Shown: in pieces, positions 41,637-49,618 of the stretch | How positions within the stretch are numbered: the first letter of the stretch is position 1 | How the letters are laid out: each line of letters opens with the position of its first letter | Source of the DNA: Flavobacteriia bacterium | GTDB taxonomy: Bacteria > Bacteroidota > Bacteroidia > Flavobacteriales > Weeksellaceae | Assembly: GCA_015999765.1 (NCBI GenBank) | Contig: JAECQR010000003.1 | Span: forward strand, 62,001-126,000 | DNA length: 64,000 nt | Direction of reading: 5' to 3' | Translations under genes and position numbers: made by a program | Notes under the pieces: generated by a model | The model's database searches: none | Seen by the model: only the letters and a program-made list of their open reading frames with translations | What the model was told of the DNA's origin: nothing

Positions 41637-43301
41637 TTAGTTCACTCCTTTTTCCTTCATGATTTTATTCAATCTTTTCAGAATAGATAACCCAAGAAGG
41701 GTAGCCAGAAGCAGTAAACCGAAATTCACAATAAAGAAATTGGCTTTGTTCTCGTAATCGTACCAGAAACTTGCCAGTACTCCCGAAAGTTTGTTCCCGA
41801 TAGAAGTAGAAAGGAAGAATCCTCCCATCATTAGGGCTGTAAGTCTCGGCGGCGATAATTTGGAAACCAAAGACAATCCCATTGGGGAAAGGCAAAGCTC
41901 ACCCACGGTAATTACTCCATAAGCTCCAATGAGCCAAAGGGCAGAAACCTTAAATGCGCCATTGTCACCCGCATACACTGCACCAACCATTACCAGACAG
42001 GAAAGCGCTGATATAAAGAGCCCCAACACAATTTTTGTTGGTGTTGTAGGTTCTTTTCCACGTTTTCTCAAGAACATAAAGAAACCCACAACGATAGGCG
42101 TAAGTACTATTACCCAAAAAGGATTCACAGACTGGAATAACTCGGTGTTATAAAGATAAACTTTACCTTCCGGATTGGCTTCCATGGCGGCTCTCTTCTC
42201 TGGAACCTCGTTGCGGAAATAAATGTCTTTTCCCTGTTCTTTTAAGGGATTTCCTGCTTCATTTTTTTGAGCCTGGTACTGATCATCGTAAACATTTACC
42301 TCTTTAGAAGTATAGTCTTTTGCATCAACAAGGTAAATGGCTTCCAGAGGTTTTTCAGCTACTGCCGGAACGCTTCTGTCGGTATAATAATTTGCCCATC
42401 TCGTTAAAGCGGTTCCGTTTTGCTTGAAAACTGCCCAGAACATCAAACTCACTGCAAAGATCGCAAGTAAGGCTCCAATTGGCCTTTTATCATCTGAATT
42501 AGCTTTTACATAAAGCATTACATAGAAATAAACCACCGGTAAACATGCGAAGATAAAGGCATCGGTAGAATCACTTCCGAAGATATTCCCGGGAATTACC
42601 CATCCGATAATACCCGCAACAATTGCCGGTACGAAAACTTTAACCAAAACATCTGAAATCTTGGTATCACCTTCCTGAACAGGTTTCATAATGTTTGCTT
42701 TCAGGATATGCTTTCTTCCTAAAGAGAAGATCAGTAAACCGATAAACATCCCAACTCCCGCCGTGATAAATGCTTCGCCCCAACCGAATTTATTCCTCAT
42801 AAATGCGGCGATAATGTTACACGCAAAGGCTCCGATGTTGATTCCCATGTAAAAAATGTTGTAACCAGCATCTTTATTCAGTTTGTATGGTTCTTCTTCA
42901 TATAAATTACCGAGAAGGGTAGAGATACTTGGCTTGAAAAATCCGTTACCCAAGATAATTAAACCCATTGACGCGTAAAACATCGGAATATCTTTAAAAA
43001 CTCCCAAACCAATATAACCCAATCCCATTAAAGCTCCACCAATGTAAATCGCTTTGATATAGCCTAAAACACGGTCTGCTAAAAAGCCTCCCAAAAAAGG
43101 GGTAAGGTAGGTGAGCGCGATGAAAGTTCCGAAAATATCATCTGCATTTTTGTCATTAAAAGCCAATCCGCCTGTATCTGTCGGGTCGATCATGTATAAC
43201 ACGAAAATTCCGAGAATGAGATAGTACCCAAACCTTTCCCACATTTCGGTGAAAAACAGGTACGGTAGGCCTTTAGGGTGTTTGCTGTTGCTTGTCGCCA
43301 T
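41637..43301 (-). CDS. POT-family peptide:proton symporter with a large extra loop
   Basis: 554 residues. It has EMWERFGYYLILG, NIFYMGINIGAFACN and helices like its neighbours. Between NYYTDRS and FQSVNPFW it has a hydrophilic insert of about 65 extra residues (coded at about 42137-42370) with DAKDYTSKEVNVYDDQYQ, absent from the other two. It lies 17 nt downstream of the DPP IV gene, so it most likely imports the dipeptides made by that enzyme. Confidence 0.9.
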   Translation of the reverse strand: MATSNSKHPKGLPYLFFTEMWERFGYYLILGIFVLYMIDPTDTGGLAFNDKNADDIFGTFIALTYLTPFLGGFLADRVLGYIKAIYIGGALMGLGYIGLGVFKDIPMFYASMGLIILGNGFFKPSISTLLGNLYEEEPYKLNKDAGYNIFYMGINIGAFACNIIAAFMRNKFGWGEAFITAGVGMFIGLLIFSLGRKHILKANIMKPVQEGDTKISDVLVKVFVPAIVAGIIGWVIPGNIFGSDSTDAFIFACLPVVYFYVMLYVKANSDDKRPIGALLAIFAVSLMFWAVFKQNGTALTRWANYYTDRSVPAVAEKPLEAIYLVDAKDYTSKEVNVYDDQYQAQKNEAGNPLKEQGKDIYFRNEVPEKRAAMEANPEGKVYLYNTELFQSVNPFWVIVLTPIVVGFFMFLRKRGKEPTTPTKIVLGLFISALSCLVMVGAVYAGDNGAFKVSALWLIGAYGVITVGELCLSPMGLSLVSKLSPPRLTALMMGGFFLSTSIGNKLSGVLASFWYDYENKANFFIVNFGLLLLATLLGLSILKRLNKIMKEKGVN

Positions 43302-43318
43302 TATTCAATATTAAGGGT

Positions 43319-45445
43319 TTATAAATTTTCTAAGATAAAATCGGTCATTTTCTGATAAAGCTGCGGTCTCGTCTGGCCGCCGAAAATGCCGTGGTTTTTG
43401 TCCGGATAAGCCATGAATTCAAACTGTTTTTTGTTCTGAATTAATGCTTCTGCAAACTCCATCGAGTTTTGGAAATGTACGTTATCGTCGGCAGTTCCGT
43501 GGATTAACAGGAAATTTCCCTTCATCAGGTTTGCGTATTCTGTGGGGGAATTTTCGTCGTATCCTTTAGGATTTTCCTGAGGAGTTCTTAAGAATCTCTC
43601 AGTATAAACTGTGTCATAATATCTCCAGTTGGTCACGGGAGCAACTGCAATACCGGCTTTGAAAACGTCTGCGCCTTTAGTCAGGGCTAAACTTGCCATA
43701 TAGCCACCATAACTCCAGCCGAAAATTCCGATTCTTGACTTGTCGATATAACTTTGATTTCCGAACCATTTTGCTGCTGCAATCTGGTCTTCGATCTCGT
43801 ATTTCCCGAGGTTCATATAGGTTGATTTTTTATACTTCGTGCCTTTATAGCCGGTTCCGCGGCCATCTACACAAACAACGATATAACCTTTCTGTACAAG
43901 GTGATTAAACCATAAGCCGTTTCCTGCATCCCATGAATTTGATACACTCTGCGATCCCGGACCGGAATACTGGAACATAAACAGCGGATATTTTTTATTT
44001 GGATCAAAATCTTTCGGTTTCAGCATCCAGGCGTTCATCTGGTCTCCGGCTTCGTTGGGAACGGTGAAAAATTCTTTTGTCACCATATTGTCTGCCTGAA
44101 GTTTCTGCAGCAATTCGTTGTTGTTTTGAAGTTCTTTGATGGTTTTCCCGTTACCATCCTTTAAAACATAGGTGAAAGGTTTTGCCGCAGTAGAAGATGT
44201 TTCGATGAAATAATTATAATTTCCGCTAAAATTCGCTCTATTATTACCCTCGGCATTCGAAAGCAGGGTAGATTTTCCGTTTTGGATATTTACCTTGGAA
44301 ACGACTTTATTAATACTTCCTTTTTCGGTTGTTTGAATTAAAACTTCTTTAGTTTTTGGGTTATAACCGTAGTAATCAGTTACTTCCCAGTTTCCTTTTG
44401 TAATCTGTTTTTTTAGTTTTCCGTTTTGGTCGTACCAGTAAAGATGACGGTTTCCGTCTCGTTCAGAACCCCAGATAAATGAATTGTCATCTAAAAATTC
44501 AAGAGTAACGTTGTCGGTATCCACCCACTTTTCGTCAGTTTCGGTAAAGAGTTTCTGAACAGCTCCTGTTTTTGTGTTTACTTTTAAAACATCAGACGCA
44601 TTTTGAGTTCTTTCAGAAGTGATCAGAATGATTTCATCGGCTTTAGCAGTTTTGTAAACATTCGGAATGTAATAATTTTTGAAACCTGCCAGATTTAAAG
44701 GCATTGTTTTTCCTGAATCCAAACGGAAAAGCTGTGCGGAAACTACAGAGTTTTTTTCGCCCGCTTTCGGATATTTGAAACGCATTTCCGAAGGATAAAG
44801 CTGCTTTCCATAAATAGGAATATACATTTCCGGAACTTCAGATTCATCGGACTTTACAAATACAATAGCGTCGGAATTTTTTGTCCACTCATATAATCTT
44901 GCGTGCCCAAATTCTTCCTCGTAAACCCAGTCGGCAAGACCGTTCAAAATATGATTTTTTCTGCCATCTGCTGTTATCTGGGTAATTTTACCGGAGTCTA
45001 AATCCTGATAAAATAAATTGTTATCAGCAATAAAAGCCACTTTAGTACCGTCTGGAGAAAAAGCAGGTTCCTGAACAGAATTACCGTTATTCAGATTAAC
45101 TACTTTTCCGGACTTTAAATCTTTAACATCAAACTTTCCAAGAAATGAATGTCTGTAAATCGGATCACTTTCCTTCAATAATAAAATTTTAGATTCATCA
45201 CCATTGAAAATGTAAGATTCAAATTTTCCATCGACAATATTGCCTTCCTTTTGGTAAGTTTTGTACGAATATTTCGCGATTCCGTTGGGTTCAATTACTG
45301 CGTAATTTTCTCCGTTTTTCAGAGAAGCAATTCCCGAAATTCCTTTACCACGGTAATAACCGGAATATATTTTGTCGAGCGTAATTTCCTGGCTGAAAAC
45401 GGTTACAGACGCGAGAACTGCGAGGGATAAAAAGATTTTTTTCAT
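43319..45445 (-). CDS. Dipeptidyl peptidase IV (S9B), exported
   Basis: 708 residues: signal peptide (SLAVLASVTVFSQ), a DPP IV N-terminal propeller and a hydrolase domain. The N-terminal-amine-binding double-Glu motif is seen in WVYEEEFGHARLYEW, the nucleophile in GWSYGGYMASLAL, the Asp in HGTADDNVHF and the His in PDKNHGIFGG. It removes X-Pro dipeptides from peptides outside the inner membrane. It forms one unit with the POT transporter 17 nt downstream, an import system for the released dipeptides. Confidence 0.95.
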   Translation of the reverse strand: MKKIFLSLAVLASVTVFSQEITLDKIYSGYYRGKGISGIASLKNGENYAVIEPNGIAKYSYKTYQKEGNIVDGKFESYIFNGDESKILLLKESDPIYRHSFLGKFDVKDLKSGKVVNLNNGNSVQEPAFSPDGTKVAFIADNNLFYQDLDSGKITQITADGRKNHILNGLADWVYEEEFGHARLYEWTKNSDAIVFVKSDESEVPEMYIPIYGKQLYPSEMRFKYPKAGEKNSVVSAQLFRLDSGKTMPLNLAGFKNYYIPNVYKTAKADEIILITSERTQNASDVLKVNTKTGAVQKLFTETDEKWVDTDNVTLEFLDDNSFIWGSERDGNRHLYWYDQNGKLKKQITKGNWEVTDYYGYNPKTKEVLIQTTEKGSINKVVSKVNIQNGKSTLLSNAEGNNRANFSGNYNYFIETSSTAAKPFTYVLKDGNGKTIKELQNNNELLQKLQADNMVTKEFFTVPNEAGDQMNAWMLKPKDFDPNKKYPLFMFQYSGPGSQSVSNSWDAGNGLWFNHLVQKGYIVVCVDGRGTGYKGTKYKKSTYMNLGKYEIEDQIAAAKWFGNQSYIDKSRIGIFGWSYGGYMASLALTKGADVFKAGIAVAPVTNWRYYDTVYTERFLRTPQENPKGYDENSPTEYANLMKGNFLLIHGTADDNVHFQNSMEFAEALIQNKKQFEFMAYPDKNHGIFGGQTRPQLYQKMTDFILENL

Positions 45446-45466
45446 GAATTATTTTTGATAAGATTT

Positions 45467-45474
45467 CAAAGATA
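45467..45474 (-). promoter_or_regulatory. -7 box of the DPP IV operon
   Basis: Reads TATCTTTG on the minus strand, 21 nt before the start; -33 lacks a clean TTTG. Confidence 0.45.
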
Positions 45475-45565
45475 ACAATTTTATTAAAAACAGTGTTAAA
45501 AGTTGAATAATACGTGGTGTTGGCAAAATAATTGGACTCAGATTACGAAAAACAAAACACAAACA

Positions 45566-46030
45566 ATGGAAACATTCAATTCAGAAAAATTAAACAGTTA
45601 CCGATTAAATAATCAGAAAATTGTTACAGGGTTTGCAACTTATGCAGACGCAGAACGTTACGCCGAAAAATTCGCAGGAAAAGTGGTGGAAATCGCATTC
45701 AGAGACGGCAACGATAATCCCGAAATCACCGATGACGGAGGATTGATTGAAAAGAAACTGCATTTTTTTGTAGACGCAGGACCGGAATACAAATTTGTGC
45801 ATTCTTCCGACCCCGGTTTCCGGCACTACGCCGATGAGTTGCAGAAAATAAAAGCTAAGATTGACAGGCTAAGTCCTGAGGAAAAATACATCGCGAACGC
45901 AGAAATTGAAATCGCGGAAGATCCAATTATTGTGCTTAAGAATAATCATTTTGAATCGGTAACTTCCCGCGAGCGCTCGAAATATCTGAAACACGCAAAG
46001 GTTTACGAAATCGCGGTAGCATTGCCTTAG
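45566..46030 (+). CDS. Hypothetical protein (154 residues)
   Basis: The start at 45566 (METFNSEKLNSYRLN) is preferred over 45503, whose extra residues (MNNTWCWQNNWTQ) look non-coding. The product is soluble with a compact alpha/beta N-terminal half (IVTGFATYADAERYAEKFAGKVVEIAFRDG, shown as the pieces GFATYADAERYAE and VVEIAFRDGND) and a helical C-terminus. It lacks a recognised motif. It is isolated between DPP IV and the AAA+ gene, with which it is convergent. Confidence 0.7.
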   Translation: METFNSEKLNSYRLNNQKIVTGFATYADAERYAEKFAGKVVEIAFRDGNDNPEITDDGGLIEKKLHFFVDAGPEYKFVHSSDPGFRHYADELQKIKAKIDRLSPEEKYIANAEIEIAEDPIIVLKNNHFESVTSRERSKYLKHAKVYEIAVALP

Positions 46031-46045
46031 CTAATAATTAATCTA

Positions 46046-46091
46046 ACAAAATCATAAAAAATAATCTATTAATTTCAATGGATTATTTTTT
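46046..46091. terminator. Weak bidirectional hairpin between convergent genes
   Basis: AAAAAATAATC (46046-46056) pairs with GATTATTTTTT (46081-46091) around a 24-base loop; the arm overlaps the stop of the AAA+ gene. GC-poor, so only possibly a terminator. Confidence 0.4.
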
Positions 46092-47438
46092 TGCGGTCTC
46101 TTCTTTATGTGCCTGGAAGCCAATGGCTTTTCTTGGAATTTCCACAACTTTATATGATTCCAGCTCACTTTTTAATGCAGTGATTCTTTTCGGAAATTCA
46201 TCGTAATTATGTATTGAAACATCGGTAATAAACTGGGCAACCTGATTCAGATATTCTTCCGTAAGTTTTGCGGAAGCGTCGCGGCGCGCTGCGTTCAGCA
46301 ATTTACCGTCAATTTTAATATCTTCGGAATTGTCTTTTAAGTACTGATTCCGGATTCGTTTTTTTAAACTTTGCGTAAAATCGACGATCATTGTATTTGA
46401 AAAAACCTTCATTTTAGATGAAATTTCTTCCCAAAACGGAAGATGATCTGCATTATTTTTTACTAAAATTTTCATCAGAAGTGCATCTTCAGAAAGATTT
46501 TCCGTCATAAAATATAAAATCATTTCCGACCTTTCGTGAGCATTTGGCGGAAATACCGGAATCATAACATCGAATCTTCCTGGCGCCAGTATTTCTTTGT
46601 CAATATCTGCAACTGAATTTGCCGAACCTACCATCAGTAAATCTTCATCTTCAAAACGGCTTATATAATGGAGCACGATTTCTTTTGTTTCTTCATCACA
46701 CGATGAAACCGACCTTTTTTCGCTTCGTTCAGTCATGATTTCATCAAAATCTTCCATAAAAAGAAGTACTTTATCGTCCTTCAGCATCTGAATCAGGAAA
46801 TCGTTAAAGCTTGTCTGAAGTCCATCTACAAAAGAAGTTCCCAAATAGTATTTTTTCACCTCTTTAAAATGATAACCGATAATTTCTGCGATTTTATTCG
46901 CCCAGAAAATTTTTCCGCTGCCCGGGGGTCCGTAAAGAATAATTCCTGCCGGTCTGTGAATACCCCAATCGGTAAGGGGAGTGTTGTTGATAAAAGGGTC
47001 TAAAGATTTGGAAATATGGAAAAAAAGGTCGCGGTAACCAATAAAATCGCGCTCTGTCAGATTGGTTTTCTTTCCAAAGTAATCGTAAACAAACTGATAA
47101 TTGCCACCTAATTTATGATCGATACCGAAACTTGATACTGAAGATTTGTACATTCCGTTATCAAATAGTTTAGGTTTTTCCTGGCTGATAATTTCTGCCA
47201 CCTTTTCCGGATTCTGATTAATTGTTCCGGCAATATCTTTAATGGATTTTGTTTGCGAAAGATCCTTCTCATACTTTTTAAGAAAGGTAATATTTTCACG
47301 GGCAAATTTTGCGAAATCGTCTTTTACATCAAATTTTGGAGTGATGCATTCGCAAAGTTCCAAATCGAAGTCCTGAATAAATTTAATAAAACTTTCGGTT
47401 GATATTTTAAGTTCCTTGGCGAGTTCAGCAAGTTTCAT
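46083..47438 (-). CDS. AAA+ ATPase-like protein with IF2-N-like head and altered Walker motifs
   Basis: 451 residues. Residues 1-48 (MKLAELAKELKISTESFIKF...) resemble the small helical N domain of initiation factor IF2. Then comes a classical AAA module: GIILYGPPGSGKIFWANK (165-182), MEDFDEI (228-234), sensor-1 VGSANSVADID (270-280) and APGRFD (285-290). Walker A has Ile177 where Thr or Ser is expected, and Walker B reads ED-F-DE instead of DE-x-D. The C-terminal half is helical. ATP binding is likely but hydrolysis is in doubt. It may be a remodelling or scaffold protein; function unknown. It stands alone on the minus strand beside an XRE regulator gene. Confidence 0.78.
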   Translation of the reverse strand: MKLAELAKELKISTESFIKFIQDFDLELCECITPKFDVKDDFAKFARENITFLKKYEKDLSQTKSIKDIAGTINQNPEKVAEIISQEKPKLFDNGMYKSSVSSFGIDHKLGGNYQFVYDYFGKKTNLTERDFIGYRDLFFHISKSLDPFINNTPLTDWGIHRPAGIILYGPPGSGKIFWANKIAEIIGYHFKEVKKYYLGTSFVDGLQTSFNDFLIQMLKDDKVLLFMEDFDEIMTERSEKRSVSSCDEETKEIVLHYISRFEDEDLLMVGSANSVADIDKEILAPGRFDVMIPVFPPNAHERSEMILYFMTENLSEDALLMKILVKNNADHLPFWEEISSKMKVFSNTMIVDFTQSLKKRIRNQYLKDNSEDIKIDGKLLNAARRDASAKLTEEYLNQVAQFITDVSIHNYDEFPKRITALKSELESYKVVEIPRKAIGFQAHKEETAKK

Positions 47439-47530
47439 AATATTGAATTTTCTTTGAAGTCAAGCTGCAAAAACCATGCTGAAGGATTTATTTAATTTGA
47501 TGATCACAAAAACCGTCCTTTAAGGTGAAT

Positions 47531-48043
47531 TTACGGTTCAAAACTCTCAAACTTTCCATTTTCGTAGAACCAAACAATCCGTTTAATTTTACTCTCTTGA
47601 TTTTCAGTTATTTGGATAGTCGTTTTGGTTTCCGCCGGCTCTAATCGCTGAGAATCGCCTATATTTTCTTTTTCGGGAACCTGTGCAGAAATATTCGATT
47701 CTGGAGAAACATGTTTTTCAATTTTATCTTCCTTTTCTGTAACTCCAAAATTTTCATCTGCAATCAAAGAGAAAAGATCGGGTAATGGAGTAGATTTAGA
47801 TTTTTCAGGAGCAATTTCTTCCTCAATATTTTTTATCATTTCACCTTCGCCCATAATCAGCCAGTTCCACTGTAGCTCAGGAAAACGCTCTTTAATTTTA
47901 ATCAGAAAGTCGAGAGACGGCTTATTTCGTCCTGAAGTGATGTGAGAAATGTTTGAACGCTGCACATCAATTTCATCGGCAAATTCTGAAGCTGACAATT
48001 CCAAATAGGAGATGATTTTTGAAATCCTTTCGTTTAAATTCAT
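47531..48043 (-). CDS. XRE-family transcriptional regulator
   Basis: 170 residues from the Met at 48043 (MNLNERISKIISYLELSASEFADE). An XRE helix-turn-helix fills residues 1-60 (EFADEIDVQRSNISHITSGRNKPSLDFL), ending with FPELQWNWLIMGEGEM, the pattern of small Bacteroidetes Cro/CI-type regulators. Beyond residue 70 the protein is acidic and low in complexity, with no effector domain I can name. A TACATTTG box (48049-48056) and a palindrome overlap its start, suggesting self-repression. It lies 92 nt upstream of the AAA+ gene on the same strand. Confidence 0.85.
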   Translation of the reverse strand: MNLNERISKIISYLELSASEFADEIDVQRSNISHITSGRNKPSLDFLIKIKERFPELQWNWLIMGEGEMIKNIEEEIAPEKSKSTPLPDLFSLIADENFGVTEKEDKIEKHVSPESNISAQVPEKENIGDSQRLEPAETKTTIQITENQESKIKRIVWFYENGKFESFEP

Positions 48044-48045
48044 AA

Positions 48046-48057
48046 TTACAAATGTAA
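48046..48057. promoter_or_regulatory. Candidate operator TTAC-N4-GTAA over the XRE promoter
   Basis: TTACAAATGTAA, a 12-bp palindrome. It overlaps the -7 box of the XRE gene (minus-strand TACATTTG, 48049-48056), with TTG 19 nt upstream (48076-48078). Confidence 0.45.
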
Positions 48058-48112
48058 ATAATAACTCGGAAGTTACAATAAACAAAAGTAAACAAAATAA
48101 GAATTAAGGTAT

Positions 48113-48124
48113 TTACAAAAGTAA
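48113..48124. promoter_or_regulatory. Second candidate operator upstream of the XRE gene
   Basis: TTACAAAAGTAA, same half-sites and spacing, 56 bp further upstream. The gap to the next gene is only about 50 bp. Confidence 0.4.
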
Positions 48125-48177
48125 AACAACAACGTAACGCATTGGTTTTAAATTAATTGATGATAATTAAATTTGTA

Positions 48178-49269
48178 TTACCTGTGTAAATTATCTTCGT
48201 GTTCAGGATCAAACTTTAGTTTTCTATCCTTTTTACGCTCAGGGAAAATAAGTGAGAAGAAGATACTTAAACCTAAAATTCCGACAATAATTATCAAGGA
48301 ATGACTGGTTGTGAATCCCCATGCTTCCAGATAACTGTGAAGTAACATCTTCAAACCAATGAACGTTAACAGTACCGATAAGCCAACTTTGAGAAAGCGG
48401 AACTTATCGATAATTCCTGCCAAGAGGAAGAACATTGACCGTAAACCTATAATTGCAAATATGTTAGAGAAGAACACTATATAAGGGTCCTTAGTCACTG
48501 AAAAAATGGCCGGAATACTATCTACTGCGAAGATCAAATCGGTAGCTTCTATAATAAGGAGAACAAGGAAAAGAGGGGTGATTTTCTTAACACCGTCGAT
48601 GGTAACAAAGAACTTGTTCCCCACAAAATGATCATGAACCTGAAAGAATCGTTTGGCAAACTTTACCACCGGATGATTCTGCGTATCGATTTTATCTTCC
48701 CCGTCTTTATCAAAGAACATTTTAATACCTGTAAACACCAGAAACGCACCAAAAACGTACATAATCCAGCTGAACTTCTCGATCAGTGCAGCACCTACGA
48801 ATATAAAGATAAAGCGCATTACGATAGCACCAAGAATTCCCCAGAACAATACTCTGTGGTAATTCTTCTGGGCCACGCCAAATGCACCAAAGATAAGAAC
48901 CATGACAAAAATATTATCTACAGAAAGTGCATACTCTACGACATAACCTGTGAGATATTCAAGACCTAAATTCTGGTTATACAGCTGTATGCTGTTTTCC
49001 AGATCGTTGGGTATTATTTTTACCGGATGATGGTGTGCGGAAATTACCTCCTGCAACTTTGACATGCTGTCGATGCCATGGAGTAGGTGACCATAGGTAA
49101 TAAGGACAAAATAAAAGCACATTGAAAGTGCTACAACAAAGAAACTCATCAATCCGGCCTGTTTCATGGAGATGGTATCGGATCTTTTTTTGAGTAATCC
49201 TAAATCGAGTGCCAGGATAAAAAAGATAAAAACTAAGAATCCCAGTAAAAAAATCGTTTCGCTATTCAT
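48178..49269 (-). CDS. TerC/Alx family integral membrane protein
   Basis: 363 residues from the Met at 49269 (MNSETIFLLGFLVFIFFILALDLGLL). Eight or nine membrane helices carry the family signatures: the LDLGLL start, EYALSVDNIFVMVLIFGAF in the second quarter and a repeat of it, EATDLIFAVDSIPAIFSVT, with paired Asp residues that bind metal. Family members (Alx, MeeF, TerC) export Mn2+ or act in metal and redox stress. The tail is charged (FPERKKDRKLKFDPE). It is monocistronic with a strong promoter at 49285-49313. Confidence 0.9.
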   Translation of the reverse strand: MNSETIFLLGFLVFIFFILALDLGLLKKRSDTISMKQAGLMSFFVVALSMCFYFVLITYGHLLHGIDSMSKLQEVISAHHHPVKIIPNDLENSIQLYNQNLGLEYLTGYVVEYALSVDNIFVMVLIFGAFGVAQKNYHRVLFWGILGAIVMRFIFIFVGAALIEKFSWIMYVFGAFLVFTGIKMFFDKDGEDKIDTQNHPVVKFAKRFFQVHDHFVGNKFFVTIDGVKKITPLFLVLLIIEATDLIFAVDSIPAIFSVTKDPYIVFFSNIFAIIGLRSMFFLLAGIIDKFRFLKVGLSVLLTFIGLKMLLHSYLEAWGFTTSHSLIIIVGILGLSIFFSLIFPERKKDRKLKFDPEHEDNLHR

Positions 49270-49284
49270 ATAAATTTTAAAGCG

Positions 49285-49313
49285 CAAATATACATAATTT
49301 ATCATTTTTCAAA
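49285..49313 (-). promoter_or_regulatory. Promoter of the TerC gene
   Basis: Minus strand: TTTG (49310-49313), 17-nt spacer and TATATTTG (49285-49292), 15 nt before the start codon. A clean consensus promoter. Confidence 0.65.
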
Positions 49314-49317
49314 TTAT

Positions 49318-49329
49318 TTACATTTGTAA
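49318..49329. promoter_or_regulatory. Candidate operator TTAC-N4-GTAA upstream of TerC
   Basis: TTACATTTGTAA, the exact reverse complement of the site over the XRE promoter; it lies just upstream of the TerC -33 element. Confidence 0.45.
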
Positions 49330-49552
49330 CGCACGCTGATGTTTAAGTTTTATGCAAAGAAGAATATGTTTATACTTTTTTCCTACATTTGGAGTTTTCC
49401 ACACGTAAACACGGTTAAAGTACACTTCAAAATATTATTTAAATAAATGTAATTAAAAACTGATTTGTAATTAGTTACATAATATAATTAATTATTATGC
49501 AATCCACAAAATTGCCAACAGACAAACTGACATTTCAGCACGTTTAACTAAT

Positions 49553-49564
49553 TTACAAAAGTGA
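49553..49564. promoter_or_regulatory. Near-match operator and hairpin upstream of the M14 gene
   Basis: TTACAAAAGTGA has one mismatch to TTAC-N4-GTAA and falls at the -33 region of the M14 promoter. Beside it an 8-bp inverted repeat TTTCATCA/TGATGAAA (49566-49583) ends 7 nt before the -7 box. Confidence 0.3.
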
Positions 49565-49589
49565 ATTTCATCATGTGATGAAAAAAAAT

Positions 49590-49597
49590 TAAATTTG
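49590..49597 (+). promoter_or_regulatory. -7 box for the M14 carboxypeptidase gene
   Basis: TAAATTTG, 22 nt before the start at 49619. Confidence 0.5.
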
Positions 49598-49618
49598 AAA
49601 CTTGTAAAATTTTATTGA

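Larger units (their letters stand above)
49270..49618. other. Divergent intergenic region between TerC and M14 genes
   Basis: 349 bases without a gene. It holds the TerC promoter (49285-49313), an operator-like palindrome (49318-49329), an 8-bp inverted repeat (49566-49583), a near operator (49553-49564) and the M14 -7 box (49590-49597). The centre (49330-49550) shows only AT-rich sequence. Confidence 0.7.

Noticed and set aside
49270-49305. Longer starts for the TerC gene (and similarly XRE at 48085, POT at 39955, TsaE at 21451, hydrolase at 11908, hypothetical at 45503)
   Set aside because: In each case the extension overlaps a promoter, a terminator or the upstream gene, while a downstream Met gives the family-typical N-terminus.
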